A stretch of DNA of 18,134 bases from Methanobacterium sp. (GCA_003158115.1 PMGM01000035.1:245-18378), one strand, 5' to 3'. Shown: positions 8,400-16,576, counted from the first letter of the stretch. Notes: a model not told the origin generated them from the sequence alone. A program made the numbers and translations.

Positions 8400-8408
8400 A
8401 TTTATTTA
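8400..8408 (-). promoter_or_regulatory. Possible TATA box for tRNA-Arg
   Basis: A minus-strand TAAATAAAT element lies 22-30 bases upstream of the mature tRNA 5' end, the spacing expected if transcription begins at or just before the tRNA. Confidence 0.35.
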
Positions 8409-8509
8409 GATAAAAACAAGAATAAAAGCAACATTATATCAATTACTTCTTTTTCTATTTAAATTTGACCTTATTAATTCAAACATACTTATTAAAAAAT
8501 TTGTAATTA

Positions 8510-9115
8510 TTAAACTAGGGGTAATATAAAGTACAACTGAATGTAGGTTAGGATTATACCAACGATACCTCCAGCCAAAACTTGAGAAATTGTATGTTTT
8601 TTAAGTTCAACCCTACTCCACATCACCAATGGGATTAGAAGGCCAAATAATAAACCTGGAAGACCAAATAAGTAGGTTAAAGCTACTGTGGGTCCGGCTA
8701 CTCCCATCGTATGGATACTGATCTTCCATGATAAGTTAATGAATAGGATGATCAGTGTGTTGGAAGAGTATATTAACATTAATGCGGTTGTTAGTGCAGG
8801 AGCACCCATAGACAGCAAAACAAGAAATCCTATTAGGTAAGAACAAACAGCGAAAAATAATGGTAGAGTACGCTTAGTTCTATCAGTCATATCCATATCT
8901 GTATGCATTTTCCTAATAAGGATTAAAGATGTCGCAATAGGGAGAAATGCTCCAAATATCCAACATATCATGGTTATTATTAATGAATTGTTAAACCCTA
9001 ACAGAACATAATTTATGATTGCAAATATGGGTATAGACACAAGAGGAGGTTGTGTAATATTAGAAATTAACCTTGCAATCTTTTTTTCAGACTTAATTTC
9101 CTGTTGAGTATCCAT
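8510..9115 (-). CDS. PAP2-like membrane phosphatase family protein
   Basis: This 201-residue protein has about six hydrophobic segments (roughly 22-40, 43-67, 84-104, 106-128, 138-165, 178-200) after a charged N-terminal tail. It carries a loose form of the PAP2 acid phosphatase motifs: DRTKRTLPLF at 78-87 in place of the usual KX6RP, WKISIHTMG at 130-138 in place of SGH, and SRVELKKHTISQ at 167-178, which matches SRX5H with His174 as candidate nucleophile. Such proteins typically dephosphorylate isoprenoid or other lipid phosphates at the membrane, but with the first motif degraded the activity is uncertain. The ATG follows a GAGGAAG site by about ten bases. It runs in the same direction as its upstream neighbour with an 88-base gap; co-transcription is possible. 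Confidence 0.75.
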   Translation of the reverse strand: MDTQQEIKSEKKIARLISNITQPPLVSIPIFAIINYVLLGFNNSLIITMICWIFGAFLPIATSLILIRKMHTDMDMTDRTKRTLPLFFAVCSYLIGFLVLLSMGAPALTTALMLIYSSNTLIILFINLSWKISIHTMGVAGPTVALTYLFGLPGLLFGLLIPLVMWSRVELKKHTISQVLAGGIVGIILTYIQLYFILPLV

Positions 9116-9203
9116 AGATAAAACTTCCTCAATATATTTAATCCAAATATCCTACGATAATTTGAAAAACCGTAACCCAATAGATTTATGACGATAAAGA
9201 ATT

Positions 9204-9659
9204 CTATTGCCATACATATAACTTAAACAGATAATTGCCATAACACTTTACAGCTACACCAACATTTTTAGCCTTTTTAATATCTCCATTAGAAACTATT
9301 TCCGACCCTTTGAGGTAGTTTATTTCCTCAAGACGATATTTCATGTTTCCAATGGTTCTTCCAAGAAATGGGGATGTAATATTCCTTGCAGTGTCTATTC
9401 CTACTTTTTTGTCTCGGTTTTCTGAAAGTGCATTTGATACTTTTTGAAATATGGTCTGATCATCATGTTCTGTGTATGTAGACATGAGTTCGGCTGTATC
9501 TTGTGCCTTTTGAAAGTATTGTTTTTCTAAGTATGAATCCGTATAATCAATATTTGTATTAGCAACTGTTAAAATAAGGATTATTAAGGGAATTAACCCT
9601 AATGTAATATCCATGCTGAAAAAAATTCCATTAACATCTTCTTTTATCAATAATACCAC
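9204..9659 (-). CDS. Small one-helix, prepilin-like membrane-anchored protein of unknown function
   Basis: I do not recognise this family. The protein (up to 151 residues) has a short N-terminal stretch with charged residues (KEDVNG), then GIFFSMD followed by a single long hydrophobic helix (about 17-34), and a soluble, charged, partly helical remainder with one cysteine near the end. A Gly before a hydrophobic segment with an acidic residue at about +6 resembles archaeal type IV prepilins, though the cleavage site is not canonical. The start is unsure: the GTG at 9657-9659 lies almost on the ribosome site, and the TTG at 9648-9650 is better spaced from AAGGTGGT, which would shorten the product by three residues. 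It begins 42 bases after the AIR-synthase-related gene stops and is probably in its transcript. Confidence 0.68.
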   Translation of the reverse strand: MVLLIKEDVNGIFFSMDITLGLIPLIILILTVANTNIDYTDSYLEKQYFQKAQDTAELMSTYTEHDDQTIFQKVSNALSENRDKKVGIDTARNITSPFLGRTIGNMKYRLEEINYLKGSEIVSNGDIKKAKNVGVAVKCYGNYLFKLYVWQ

Positions 9660-9701
9660 CTTATCTTTTCTTTAATGGTGAAATTGGAAGTTTTTGGTTT
9701 A

Positions 9702-11063
9702 TTATCTTTCGTTAATGGTTTCCACAATTTTATCCTTCTTTTTTATAGCGTCGAGTGCTGCTTTTTGTACTTTTTCTTTCATAATTTCGAAATTTTCTGG
9801 TTCAATATCCCCTACTATTTTCTTTATCTTGGTGTAGGCTGCTTCTCTGAATAGTGGTTTTAATTCTTCTTCCCCAGTTTCCGTGATTAATTTGGAGACG
9901 CCTGATTGGTCGACAAATCCAATTTCATCAATTCTAACACCTGCATTTGATATAGCATTTTTGACTTGTAATGCAATATCTTCTGGAGCTATTATCATTA
10001 AAGAATCAACAGAAACTCCTAATGGATCTATATCTAATTTTTCTAGCATATCAAGAACTTTAGGATTTACCATGGCCCGTATTTTGTCTTCATAGAAGGT
10101 CAAACCAAGACCGGTGGTCTTAGTTATTTCATGCGCATCTCCTCGTAGTCCCCCATTGGTAACATCTGTCATGGCATGGACTTCAGGTAACAGCCCTGCC
10201 TGAAATATGGCTTCTGAGGCTTTTATAAAGCTTATGTCCATAGTTTCCCAAACAACATCAAACATTCCATGATATATAGCTGTCGTTGAAATGGTACCAC
10301 CGCCTGAACCTTCTGTAAGGAGTATTACATCACCAGATTCAGCTCTTTTTCTTGCTGTAGGCGGATGTTTTGATATTCCCACAGCGCCCACTGCACTAAC
10401 TAAACGGTCTCCTAGAACCATATCTCCACCTACTCTAAGTGTACTTCCCGCTACAAGGGGCACATCAACAAGTTCGGATACTGCACACACTCCAGCTGTA
10501 AAATCAAATAATTTTCCAACATCTCCATCATCTGCAAGGTGGAGATCACTTAACATTGCAATAGGATCTGCTCCCATAACACAAACATCTCTTAGGGTAG
10601 CTCTGGCAACATGAAACCCTCCTAAAAATGGATATTCACTAAGCCTTGAGTGAATTCCATCTACAGCTGTTGTTACATAAACATCCTTTGAATCAATTTC
10701 AGCTTTAACCACACCTCCATCGTCTTGGGCAGAGGGTGATATATATGCACTACTTTTGGTGTGTGATATGATTTCAGCAATTTTCCTGTGTACAAAGAAA
10801 TCTCCTGCACCCCTAGATCCTACTCCTATATCTCCCATTGATACGTGTGATTCAGGATATTTTATTAGATCCCTCATAAACTCATCAGGGTGTGAATCAA
10901 TTTTAAGTGTATTTTTAACCTCTTCAATAACAGCAGCAGCCATTGCACTGGCCTGATTTTGATCAATATTTTTATATTCCAAAATCTTATCTGTTAAGGT
11001 TTTTTGGACTGTACTTTCGTCCTCATCTTTGATGTTACGCCTAACGAATCCTTCTATATCCAC
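9702..11063 (-). CDS. AIR synthase-related (PurM/SelD/HypE-superfamily) protein
   Basis: This 453-residue protein belongs to the PurM/ThiL/SelD/HypE superfamily of ATP-using enzymes, in the archaeal group described as selenophosphate synthetase-related. The ATP-binding N-terminal half has SMGDIGVGSRGAGDFF at 75-90, AQDDGGV at 112-118, TTAVDGIHS at 131-139, LRDVCVMGADPIAML at 157-171 and GDRLVSAVGAVGI at 218-230. The C-terminal half has LTEGSGGGTIST at 249-260 and AMTDVTNGGLRGDAHEI at 297-312, the usual second domain. About 70 residues ahead of the domain are helical and charged, absent from ordinary PurM. The start is GTG with AAGGTG about seven bases upstream. Substrate unknown; it is not purM, selD or hypE by its motifs, and lacks the SelD Cys/Sec loop. 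The prepilin-like gene follows in the same direction. Confidence 0.85.
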   Translation of the reverse strand: MDIEGFVRRNIKDEDESTVQKTLTDKILEYKNIDQNQASAMAAAVIEEVKNTLKIDSHPDEFMRDLIKYPESHVSMGDIGVGSRGAGDFFVHRKIAEIISHTKSSAYISPSAQDDGGVVKAEIDSKDVYVTTAVDGIHSRLSEYPFLGGFHVARATLRDVCVMGADPIAMLSDLHLADDGDVGKLFDFTAGVCAVSELVDVPLVAGSTLRVGGDMVLGDRLVSAVGAVGISKHPPTARKRAESGDVILLTEGSGGGTISTTAIYHGMFDVVWETMDISFIKASEAIFQAGLLPEVHAMTDVTNGGLRGDAHEITKTTGLGLTFYEDKIRAMVNPKVLDMLEKLDIDPLGVSVDSLMIIAPEDIALQVKNAISNAGVRIDEIGFVDQSGVSKLITETGEEELKPLFREAAYTKIKKIVGDIEPENFEIMKEKVQKAALDAIKKKDKIVETINER

Positions 11064-11160
11064 TTACTACACCTTTTTATATGTTGATCTATGCATTCGA
11101 ATGTATTAATACTTATCCATTAAAAATTAATATTATAATTTTTATTCTAATTTTTTTATC

Positions 11161-11167
11161 AAAAAAA
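11161..11167 (-). terminator. Oligo-T terminator after hisH
   Basis: Seven T residues on the minus strand begin immediately after the hisH stop codon, with more AT-rich sequence beyond. It separates hisH from the AIR-synthase-related gene. Confidence 0.4.
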
Positions 11168-11168
11168 C

Positions 11169-11783
11169 TTATTTAAAAATCAATTTAACAAAGTTTTTAA
11201 GAATCTGAAGACCCTTTTCACCGCTTTTTTCAGGATGGAATTGGGTCGCAAAAATATTATCCCTACAAATTACAGCAGGCACATCAATACCATAATTTAC
11301 TGTAGCTGTAATTATATTCTTCTCATCGGGATTTACATAATACGAATGAACAAAATACATGAAATCATTACCCATACCATCTAAAATTGGACATTTATTT
11401 CTAATTTCAAGTTGATTCCATCCCATTTGAGGTATTTTAAGTCTTTGTAATTTTAAAGAATCTGGAAAATGTAAAACTTCTCCCTTAAAAATATCTAATC
11501 CTGGGATATCTGGAGTTTCATTGCTGGAAGTAAAAAGAACCTGTAATCCAAGACATATTCCTAAAAATGGTTTATTTAAATCTATATGATTATTTATAGA
11601 TTCTTTATATTTATTTAGGTTCTCCATGGCTGTTCCAAAAGCACCCACCCCGGGTAATACTAGCGCTTCAGCATCGTTTATATCTTTTAATGAAGAAGAA
11701 ACAATTGCATCGGCGTTGATCTTTTTAAAACCATTTTTTATACTTTTAAGATTCCCTGATCCATAATCTATAATGGTTATCAT
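11169..11783 (-). CDS. hisH: Imidazole glycerol phosphate synthase, glutamine amidotransferase subunit
   Basis: HisH hydrolyses glutamine and passes ammonia to HisF, which forms imidazole glycerol phosphate and AICAR in histidine synthesis. The 204 residues show the complete class I triad: Cys77 in PFLGICLGLQ, and His183 and Glu185 in ATQFHPEKSG. Family blocks IIDYGSGNLKSI at 4-15, LVLPGVGAFG at 41-50, KIPQMGWNQL at 116-125 and FMYFVHSYYV at 141-150 are all present, so it looks like true HisH and not the paralogue used in surface-sugar amidation, although a sugar nucleotidyltransferase gene lies just upstream. A terminator-like element separates the two. No other his gene is in the window. 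The start ATG has no strong ribosome site. Confidence 0.92.
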   Translation of the reverse strand: MITIIDYGSGNLKSIKNGFKKINADAIVSSSLKDINDAEALVLPGVGAFGTAMENLNKYKESINNHIDLNKPFLGICLGLQVLFTSSNETPDIPGLDIFKGEVLHFPDSLKLQRLKIPQMGWNQLEIRNKCPILDGMGNDFMYFVHSYYVNPDEKNIITATVNYGIDVPAVICRDNIFATQFHPEKSGEKGLQILKNFVKLIFK

Positions 11784-11825
11784 GTTTGTCTGCCTTATTA
11801 CAATTGTATCATCTAATTTTTTTAC

Positions 11826-11847
11826 AAAAAAATAAGTTAGATCTAAC
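11826..11847 (-). terminator. Palindrome plus oligo-T terminator after the nucleotidyltransferase gene
   Basis: A perfect 12-base palindrome, GTTAGATCTAAC (11836-11847), overlaps the stop codon and is followed on the minus strand by a run of seven T residues. It looks like a terminator and may partly insulate hisH. Confidence 0.45.
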
Positions 11848-12850
11848 GGGTCGGGTAATAATCTTTAACCCGAATGGTATCGTTCAAATGGGGTGTTGAG
11901 ATTTCGTGTAGAACTGTATTTTCCATTGCAACTATTGAATGTACTTCTTTTGGTTCTATTCGGATGGTGTCATTCTTTCCGAAATATTCTTTGCGATCCT
12001 CAAATTCAATGTAACCTGCACCACTTACAATGTACATGGTTTCATCTTTTTGGGCATGGTAATGGAAAGAGGTTTGATATCCTTCTCTTAAAAATAGTTC
12101 TTTAGTCAGATACTTCTCGGTGTTAATAAGGATCTTCTCATATCCCCATGGTTTATCTTCTCTGTTTTCATATTCCTTTTTAATGGATTCAAGTTCTTTA
12201 GAAGTATCTATGGCCATCCAGAATAATCCATTTTCTTTATAATAACCTAACTTATTGTCTTTAGCTAACATAGGGAATACAGTTTTTTCAATATCTCCTA
12301 TTTCAAAACTTCCAAAGTCTATTTCACCTTTTGAAAAGTAAACTCCACCGTTAATATAATAATCTAATACTGGTTTCTCTTTGAATGAAACAAGCCTATC
12401 ACCACTTATCTCAACAATCCCATATGGTGAAACCATTTTGGTAACAAATATTGAAAGAGGGTAATCTGATTTCTGGCCCTGTTCGATCATTTTTTTGATA
12501 TTAAGGTCGGCTACAACGTCACCATTTCGAATAACATACTGTTCCCCATCTTTAATATTTTCCATGCCTAATTTAATAGCATTTAATGTTCCTAAAGGTT
12601 CATCTTCAACGATATATTCAATTTCGACGCCCCTATATTCGTTTCCGTATCTTTCTCGAATTTTTTCACTTAAAAACCCTGTTAAAAGAAGTACTTTGTC
12701 AACTCCGGCATTTTTAAAGTCAAAGAGTTGTTTGTCTAAAATAGTGTAATTATCTTTAATCTCTATGAGCGGTTTGGGAATAGTTTCAGTTAAAGGTCTT
12801 AGCCTCTTTCCGAAGCCTCCACAAAGTATCATTCCAATGGTTTTTGTCAT
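11843..12850 (-). CDS. Sugar-phosphate nucleotidyltransferase fused to a cupin (phosphomannose isomerase-like) domain
   Basis: Residues 1-225 form a nucleotidyltransferase: [22 protein letters not shown] at 7-28 is split by the nucleotide-binding loop [10 protein letters not shown] (11-20), with Lys26 in [13 protein letters not shown] at 84-92, RNGDVVADL at 108-116 (metal-binding Asp) and FKEKP at 156-160. It would join a sugar 1-phosphate to a nucleotide for surface polysaccharide or glycan synthesis. Residues 233-330 are a cupin resembling the C-terminal domain of mannose-6-phosphate isomerase/mannose-1-phosphate guanylyltransferase: PWGYEKIL at 234-241, [16 protein letters not shown] at 262-276 and HSIVA at 304-308, giving metal ligands His263, His265, Glu270 and His304. 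The specific sugar is not clear; mannose/GDP-mannose is possible but the transferase half is more like the general glucose/mannose-1-P type. ATG with GGTGAT just upstream; its own TATA box lies in the 75-base gap after cfbD. Confidence 0.86.
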   Translation of the reverse strand: MTKTIGMILCGGFGKRLRPLTETIPKPLIEIKDNYTILDKQLFDFKNAGVDKVLLLTGFLSEKIRERYGNEYRGVEIEYIVEDEPLGTLNAIKLGMENIKDGEQYVIRNGDVVADLNIKKMIEQGQKSDYPLSIFVTKMVSPYGIVEISGDRLVSFKEKPVLDYYINGGVYFSKGEIDFGSFEIGDIEKTVFPMLAKDNKLGYYKENGLFWMAIDTSKELESIKKEYENREDKPWGYEKILINTEKYLTKELFLREGYQTSFHYHAQKDETMYIVSGAGYIEFEDRKEYFGKNDTIRIEPKEVHSIVAMENTVLHEISTPHLNDTIRVKDYYPTR

Positions 12851-12907
12851 AATATCACCTTACAAATTTAAAAATGATTATTTTAATATGGGTATACTAT
12901 TAAATCT

Positions 12908-12920
12908 ATTATATATAAAA
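12908..12920 (-). promoter_or_regulatory. TATA box for the nucleotidyltransferase/cupin gene
   Basis: The minus strand reads TTTTATATATAA, a strong archaeal TATA element, 58-70 bases upstream of the ATG and just past the cfbD stop. The predicted leader of about 30 bases contains AAGGTGAT. Confidence 0.5.
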
Positions 12921-12925
12921 ATTCT

Positions 12926-13999
12926 TTAAAAATCTATCAGTGCCCTTAAAGCATCTCCAAAATCTGATGGTACAATCCGGCCTGTTCCAAGTGTTTTAGC
13001 ATGGGCATCAAGTTCTGTAACAACATGGTTGTATCCTAATTTTTTAAGAGGTTCAACCAACCTAGGACCGTCTGTAACAGCTATTTTAGTGGTATTAATT
13101 TCTTCTATTGGTAATGCATGTGGAACTCCTGCAACAACTATGATATCAAATTTTTCATCTTTCAATATTTCAACTGCTACCTTTCCTGATATTGGATATT
13201 CGTCAAGTCCGCCTGTAATAGTATTAATACTGATTCCGTTTTCTGATAGTTCTTTTTTAATATTTATTGCATGTTGTCTAATTCGTGGAAGTCCAATATT
13301 CTCATCAAGGTTTGCTAAAATGGTTACTTTATTTTTGGGGAAGTTTTTTTCAAATGGAATTTTCAGTATGTCAGAAAATAGATATGATGTTTCCTTCTTA
13401 GCATTAAGTACTAAAGCTATTTTAGCGCCTTTTTCCAATCCATCAAGGAGAAATTTAGCTACTTTTACTTTATTGTCACCATAAGAAGGTTTAATATATC
13501 CTCCTTGGGCCATTCCCCTGGTTTTTTCTATTTGGGTTGCTAGTTGGAGCATTTTATTCTGGCGTTCCATTTCGCTGATAGGTATAATCCCTTCCTTGGA
13601 TGCTGCATTTAAAACTGCTATAGCTCCTTCTGTATTATCTCCCTCTCCCAGCCCTCCATGTGATTCGACTGTAATTACCTTTGCATTTATATTGGCATTA
13701 TTAACTGCTTCTTTCATGTCTTCACCTATAATCATGCTCACACAGGTTCCAACAACTCCAACAAGCTTAGGTGAGAACATTTCGTCCACCTTTAACAATG
13801 TTTCTTCTAGTTTTTCTGAAGCACCAAAAATGAAATCATTTTCAGACATAGATGTGGTTACAACCCTAACTCCATCGTTCTCTAGAAGACGGCCAGTTCT
13901 GAAACAACAGCCATGCGGGCCGTGTAATATGATAACATCAGCATTCATATCTCTTAAAGTGTATAATGACGCTGCTATTGGGCTTGGTCTTGGATGCAA
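12926..13999 (-). CDS. cfbD: Ni-sirohydrochlorin a,c-diamide reductive cyclase, catalytic subunit CfbD
   Basis: CfbD, a nitrogenase NifD-like protein, works with the iron protein CfbC to reduce and cyclise Ni-sirohydrochlorin a,c-diamide in coenzyme F430 synthesis, the nickel cofactor of methyl-CoM reductase. The 357 residues carry the expected cluster cysteines: [12 protein letters not shown] at 26-37 (Cys31, Cys32) and [14 protein letters not shown] at 81-94 (Cys86), then [14 protein letters not shown] at 113-126. The remaining fold shows repeated Rossmann-like segments, e.g. [12 protein letters not shown] near 195-206 and [16 protein letters not shown] near 309-324. The start is TTG (13997-13999), supported by a GAGGTGAT site six bases before it and by the [10 protein letters not shown] beginning typical of the family. 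No other cfb gene is adjacent. Alternatives (NifD, BchN) are ruled out by length and context. Confidence 0.92.
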   Translation of the reverse strand: MHPRPSPIAASLYTLRDMNADVIILHGPHGCCFRTGRLLENDGVRVVTTSMSENDFIFGASEKLEETLLKVDEMFSPKLVGVVGTCVSMIIGEDMKEAVNNANINAKVITVESHGGLGEGDNTEGAIAVLNAASKEGIIPISEMERQNKMLQLATQIEKTRGMAQGGYIKPSYGDNKVKVAKFLLDGLEKGAKIALVLNAKKETSYLFSDILKIPFEKNFPKNKVTILANLDENIGLPRIRQHAINIKKELSENGISINTITGGLDEYPISGKVAVEILKDEKFDIIVVAGVPHALPIEEINTTKIAVTDGPRLVEPLKKLGYNHVVTELDAHAKTLGTGRIVPSDFGDALRALIDF

Positions 14000-14341
14000 A
14001 ATCTATCACCTCTATAAATTTAAGTGAACTTTTAGTTTAAACTTTTATTATCGTTTTATGAATTGAGAATTATAGATATAATTTTGATCCTAATAAGTTA
14101 TGGTGCCAAATCCAATAGTAATCAGAACATTTCTAAGAATTTTTTAGACAATATTTAATATAATAATATATTATGGCTGTATGTATTATCAACAAAAAGA
14201 ATAAGATATGACTTTCCAATACTAATCCTGATAATAAATTGACAATTTAAAAAAATGTTAAGGCGACCAAAATGGGTATCATACAAATTTTATCTATGAT
14301 AATCAAGGGTAATTTGTTAATTAATACAATAAAGGAGTTAA
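14000..14341. other. Gene-free divergent region between cfbD and sfsA
   Basis: This 342-base AT-rich gap holds the cfbD ribosome site GAGGTGAT near 14005-14015 and the sfsA site AAAGGAGTT just before 14342. A 7-base inverted repeat AATTATA-GA-TATAATT spans 14068-14083, about 70 bases before cfbD, where a TATA box would be expected. A second AT palindrome covers about 14157-14174. I see no ORF, RNA gene or mobile element in it. Confidence 0.6.
14068..14083. repeat. Inverted repeat upstream of cfbD, possible promoter/operator
   Basis: Perfect 7-base arms (AATTATA / TATAATT) around GA. Its minus-strand position 69-84 bases upstream of the cfbD TTG could serve as a TATA box or factor site; it is AT-only, so chance is possible. 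Confidence 0.3.
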
Positions 14342-15055
14342 ATGATAATAAGAAATTTAATCCATGGAAAATTTGTTGAAAGACCCAATAGATTTATTGT
14401 TATATTCGAAATTGAAAATGGATCTACTGAAATTGCACATTTGAGAGATCCAGGAAGGCTTAAAGAACTTTTAATTCCCGGAGTTAAACTTTTATTAAGA
14501 AAAGCACCCCCAAATCCCAAAAGAAAAACTAAATATGATGTGATAGCTGTTTTTAATCAAAATATTTGGGTTTTAATTAATTCTGGTTTTCACAGTGACA
14601 TTGCACATGAACTTATCGAATCTGGTTTAATAATGGAAATATCCGACTATTCAATTCAGAAGAGAGAATATACCTATGGTAAAAGTAGAATAGATTTTAT
14701 TTTAACAAAAAACACCAAAATTAGAATGCTTCTTGAAGTTAAGGGATGCACACTGGTTGAGGATGGTCTTGCCAAGTTTCCAGATGCTCCAACATTAAGG
14801 GGAACAAAACATCTAGGGGAGTTATCCCATTCTTTGGATGATGGATTTAATGCTATGGCACTTTTTTTGATATTAAGGGAAGATGTTTTTGAATTCAGTC
14901 CTAACAAAACAATGGATCCTGATTTCTCAGAGGCATTAATAAAATCACATGAAAAAGGAGTTCTTATAACTGCATACTCTTTTAAAAATATTTTTAAAAA
15001 TAATTCACTCCATATTGAACCATTTAAAAGAATTAATATAAGATTAGCTCTTTGA
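14342..15055 (+). CDS. sfsA: SfsA family DNA-binding/nuclease-like protein
   Basis: SfsA proteins are conserved in archaea and bacteria; the name comes from stimulation of maltose use in E. coli, and structure places them near nuclease folds, but the archaeal role is unknown. The 237 residues have the family marks: [16 protein letters not shown] at 32-47 (OB-fold-like N-terminal part), [10 protein letters not shown] near 58-67, SRIDFIL at 115-121, [21 protein letters not shown] with the EVK nuclease-like motif at 132-134, and RGTKHLGEL at 153-161. Asp118, Glu132 and Lys134 form a PD-(D/E)XK-like set. Length is normal. The ATG is preceded by AAAGGAGTT. It is transcribed alone, ending 23 bases from the oppositely oriented channel gene. 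Confidence 0.93.
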   Translation: MIIRNLIHGKFVERPNRFIVIFEIENGSTEIAHLRDPGRLKELLIPGVKLLLRKAPPNPKRKTKYDVIAVFNQNIWVLINSGFHSDIAHELIESGLIMEISDYSIQKREYTYGKSRIDFILTKNTKIRMLLEVKGCTLVEDGLAKFPDAPTLRGTKHLGELSHSLDDGFNAMALFLILREDVFEFSPNKTMDPDFSEALIKSHEKGVLITAYSFKNIFKNNSLHIEPFKRINIRLAL

Positions 15056-15078
15056 TTTGTAAAATAGAAGAAATTAAG

Positions 15079-16104
15079 TTATGAAAATTCATATTTGAAA
15101 TCGTTTTTCTCAATTCTCTCAAATTCATCAGGTTTTCCAATTCCTAGTAAAATATCCCCTTCTTCTATAATGAAATCCATAGGAGGGTCAATGGTTAAGT
15201 CTCCTTTTTTACCAATTCCCACCAGTACTACACCTGTTTTTTTGTGTATTTCAGCATCTCCAACAGTTTTACCTGCAAAATAACTTTCTGATGATACTTT
15301 AACCTCTTTAATCTCTCTACTTTTATGTTCAGCTAGCACGTCTTGTACAAATGTTGCTTCATATCCCCCTTCTATGCTCTTACACATCAATCTTCCTGAG
15401 ATTACGAATGGAGATATAACCTGACTAGCACCGGCTAATTTTATTTGATCTATATTTTCGTACCTTTTTGTTTCAGCAATTATCCTTACTTTTTCATTTA
15501 TTTTTCTTATCCCTAATATACAGTGTATAGTATGAGAATCTGATTCCATGTCAACAATAACTGCTTTAGCACCTTGAACATTTGCTTTGTTGAGATCAGA
15601 TTCCCTGGTTGGATCGCCATGAATAAAGTTAACACCATTTTTTAATGCTTGTTTACGTACTCCTTCATCTTCATCAAGTACAAATACTTCATTTTCATCT
15701 CCAATTTCTTTTATACACTGAATTGTACTTTCTGTCCATCCACAAATCACAATATGTTTAGATCTTTTCACGTTAATCAACCCCATTATCTTCATTTGTT
15801 GATTGTTGGTTATGAGCTCACCAATGGAGGTTATTGCAATTGCAAATGTGCCTATACCAAAAACTATCAGAGTAATTGTGAAATACATGCCCATATGGGT
15901 TTTTGGGTAATAATCACCATAGCCTACACTACCAATTGTTATAAATGTCCAATATAATGAAACAGTCCATCCTTGTCCTTCTAATATATGAAATCCCACT
16001 GTCCCATACGTAATTACTGCTAAAACCAGTATCATGATACGTGTGAGTGGTCTCTTTATGAGTTTTGGAAATTGTTCCCTTAAAATATCTATGAAAATAA
16101 ACAT
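15079..16104 (-). CDS. mthK: MthK-type RCK-gated potassium channel
   Basis: This 341-residue protein lines up along its whole length with MthK of Methanothermobacter (336 residues), a calcium-gated potassium channel. Two membrane helices (about 22-40 and 72-95) flank the pore loop with filter SVGYGD at 59-64. The RCK domain follows: [14 protein letters not shown] at 117-130, [10 protein letters not shown] at 162-171, [15 protein letters not shown] at 181-195 and [14 protein letters not shown] at 207-220, then a C-terminal TrkA-C part (265-335). The gating-hinge Gly83 and pore Ala88 are kept, and Met107, the internal start that yields free RCK domains for the octameric gating ring in MthK, is conserved (codon at 15784-15786). 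Differences: Ser59 for filter Thr, Thr92 for pore-lining Glu, and Lys213 where MthK has calcium ligand Glu212. The ATG has no clear ribosome site but matches the MthK start. Confidence 0.92.
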   Translation of the reverse strand: MFIFIDILREQFPKLIKRPLTRIMILVLAVITYGTVGFHILEGQGWTVSLYWTFITIGSVGYGDYYPKTHMGMYFTITLIVFGIGTFAIAITSIGELITNNQQMKIMGLINVKRSKHIVICGWTESTIQCIKEIGDENEVFVLDEDEGVRKQALKNGVNFIHGDPTRESDLNKANVQGAKAVIVDMESDSHTIHCILGIRKINEKVRIIAETKRYENIDQIKLAGASQVISPFVISGRLMCKSIEGGYEATFVQDVLAEHKSREIKEVKVSSESYFAGKTVGDAEIHKKTGVVLVGIGKKGDLTIDPPMDFIIEEGDILLGIGKPDEFERIEKNDFKYEFS

Positions 16105-16147
16105 TTTTTTTACTACTTTTTTTATTATCCTATTTTTCCGGGTTTTA

Positions 16148-16157
16148 ATTATAAACT
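16148..16157 (-). promoter_or_regulatory. Possible TATA box for the MthK-like channel
   Basis: The minus strand reads approximately AGTTTATAAT about 45-53 bases before the channel ATG, which would give a leader of about 20 bases. Confidence 0.3.
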
Positions 16158-16218
16158 AATATGATTATGATATCTAATCTATTAACAGGAAACTTAGAAT
16201 TTAAATAAGGCAAACTTA

Positions 16219-16246
16219 AAACAAAATATGAGATTATATTTTGTTT
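16219..16246. repeat. Inverted repeat with 11-base arms and 6-base loop
   Basis: Arms AAACAAAATAT (16219-16229) and ATATTTTGTTT (16236-16246) are perfect reverse complements around GAGATT; pairing continues for two more bases after one mismatch. Unlike the other AT palindromes it includes a C/G pair. It is not at the end of any gene, so a factor-binding site is more likely than a terminator. Confidence 0.55.
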
Positions 16247-16329
16247 AAATCATCGATATTGTTAGATATATTTAATAAACTCATATTATTCCCTCAAATC
16301 AGTTAAATTAATATGGATTTTTCTATTTA

Positions 16330-16350
16330 ATAAATTTTACTAAAATTTAT
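16330..16350. repeat. 21-base palindrome (10-base arms)
   Basis: ATAAATTTTA and TAAAATTTAT flank a single C. The symmetry is perfect apart from the centre, but the sequence is A/T only outside the centre, so chance in AT-rich DNA must be weighed. Confidence 0.4.
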
Positions 16351-16576
16351 CAATGAAAATTAGAATTATTAAAATTAATACACAAATTAGGTAATCACAA
16401 TATTTTAAAGAGGGTTCTGATTAATCAATAAATTTTTTAAATATAAATTTATATGTTTAATGATTATTGATAGATTTAGACATTTTTTAGCTTCAATGCA
16501 TTGTAAACATCTTATTTAGGCTTGTATTTTATTCCTATTTTTTTACACTTGATACACTGGAAATGCATGTCTCTTT

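Noticed and set aside
11169..12850. HisH as part of a surface-sugar amidation system with the nucleotidyltransferase
   Set aside because: HisH motifs are those of the histidine enzyme, no sugar amidotransferase is nearby, and a terminator-like element separates the genes.
13596..14027. Plus-strand ORF of 143 codons opposite cfbD
   Set aside because: It is antisense to the conserved CfbD cysteine region; its composition is that of a reverse-complement shadow.
14157..14211. Twelve-codon ORF starting at the ATG near 14173 after an AT palindrome
   Set aside because: Too short, no ribosome site and no sign of conservation.
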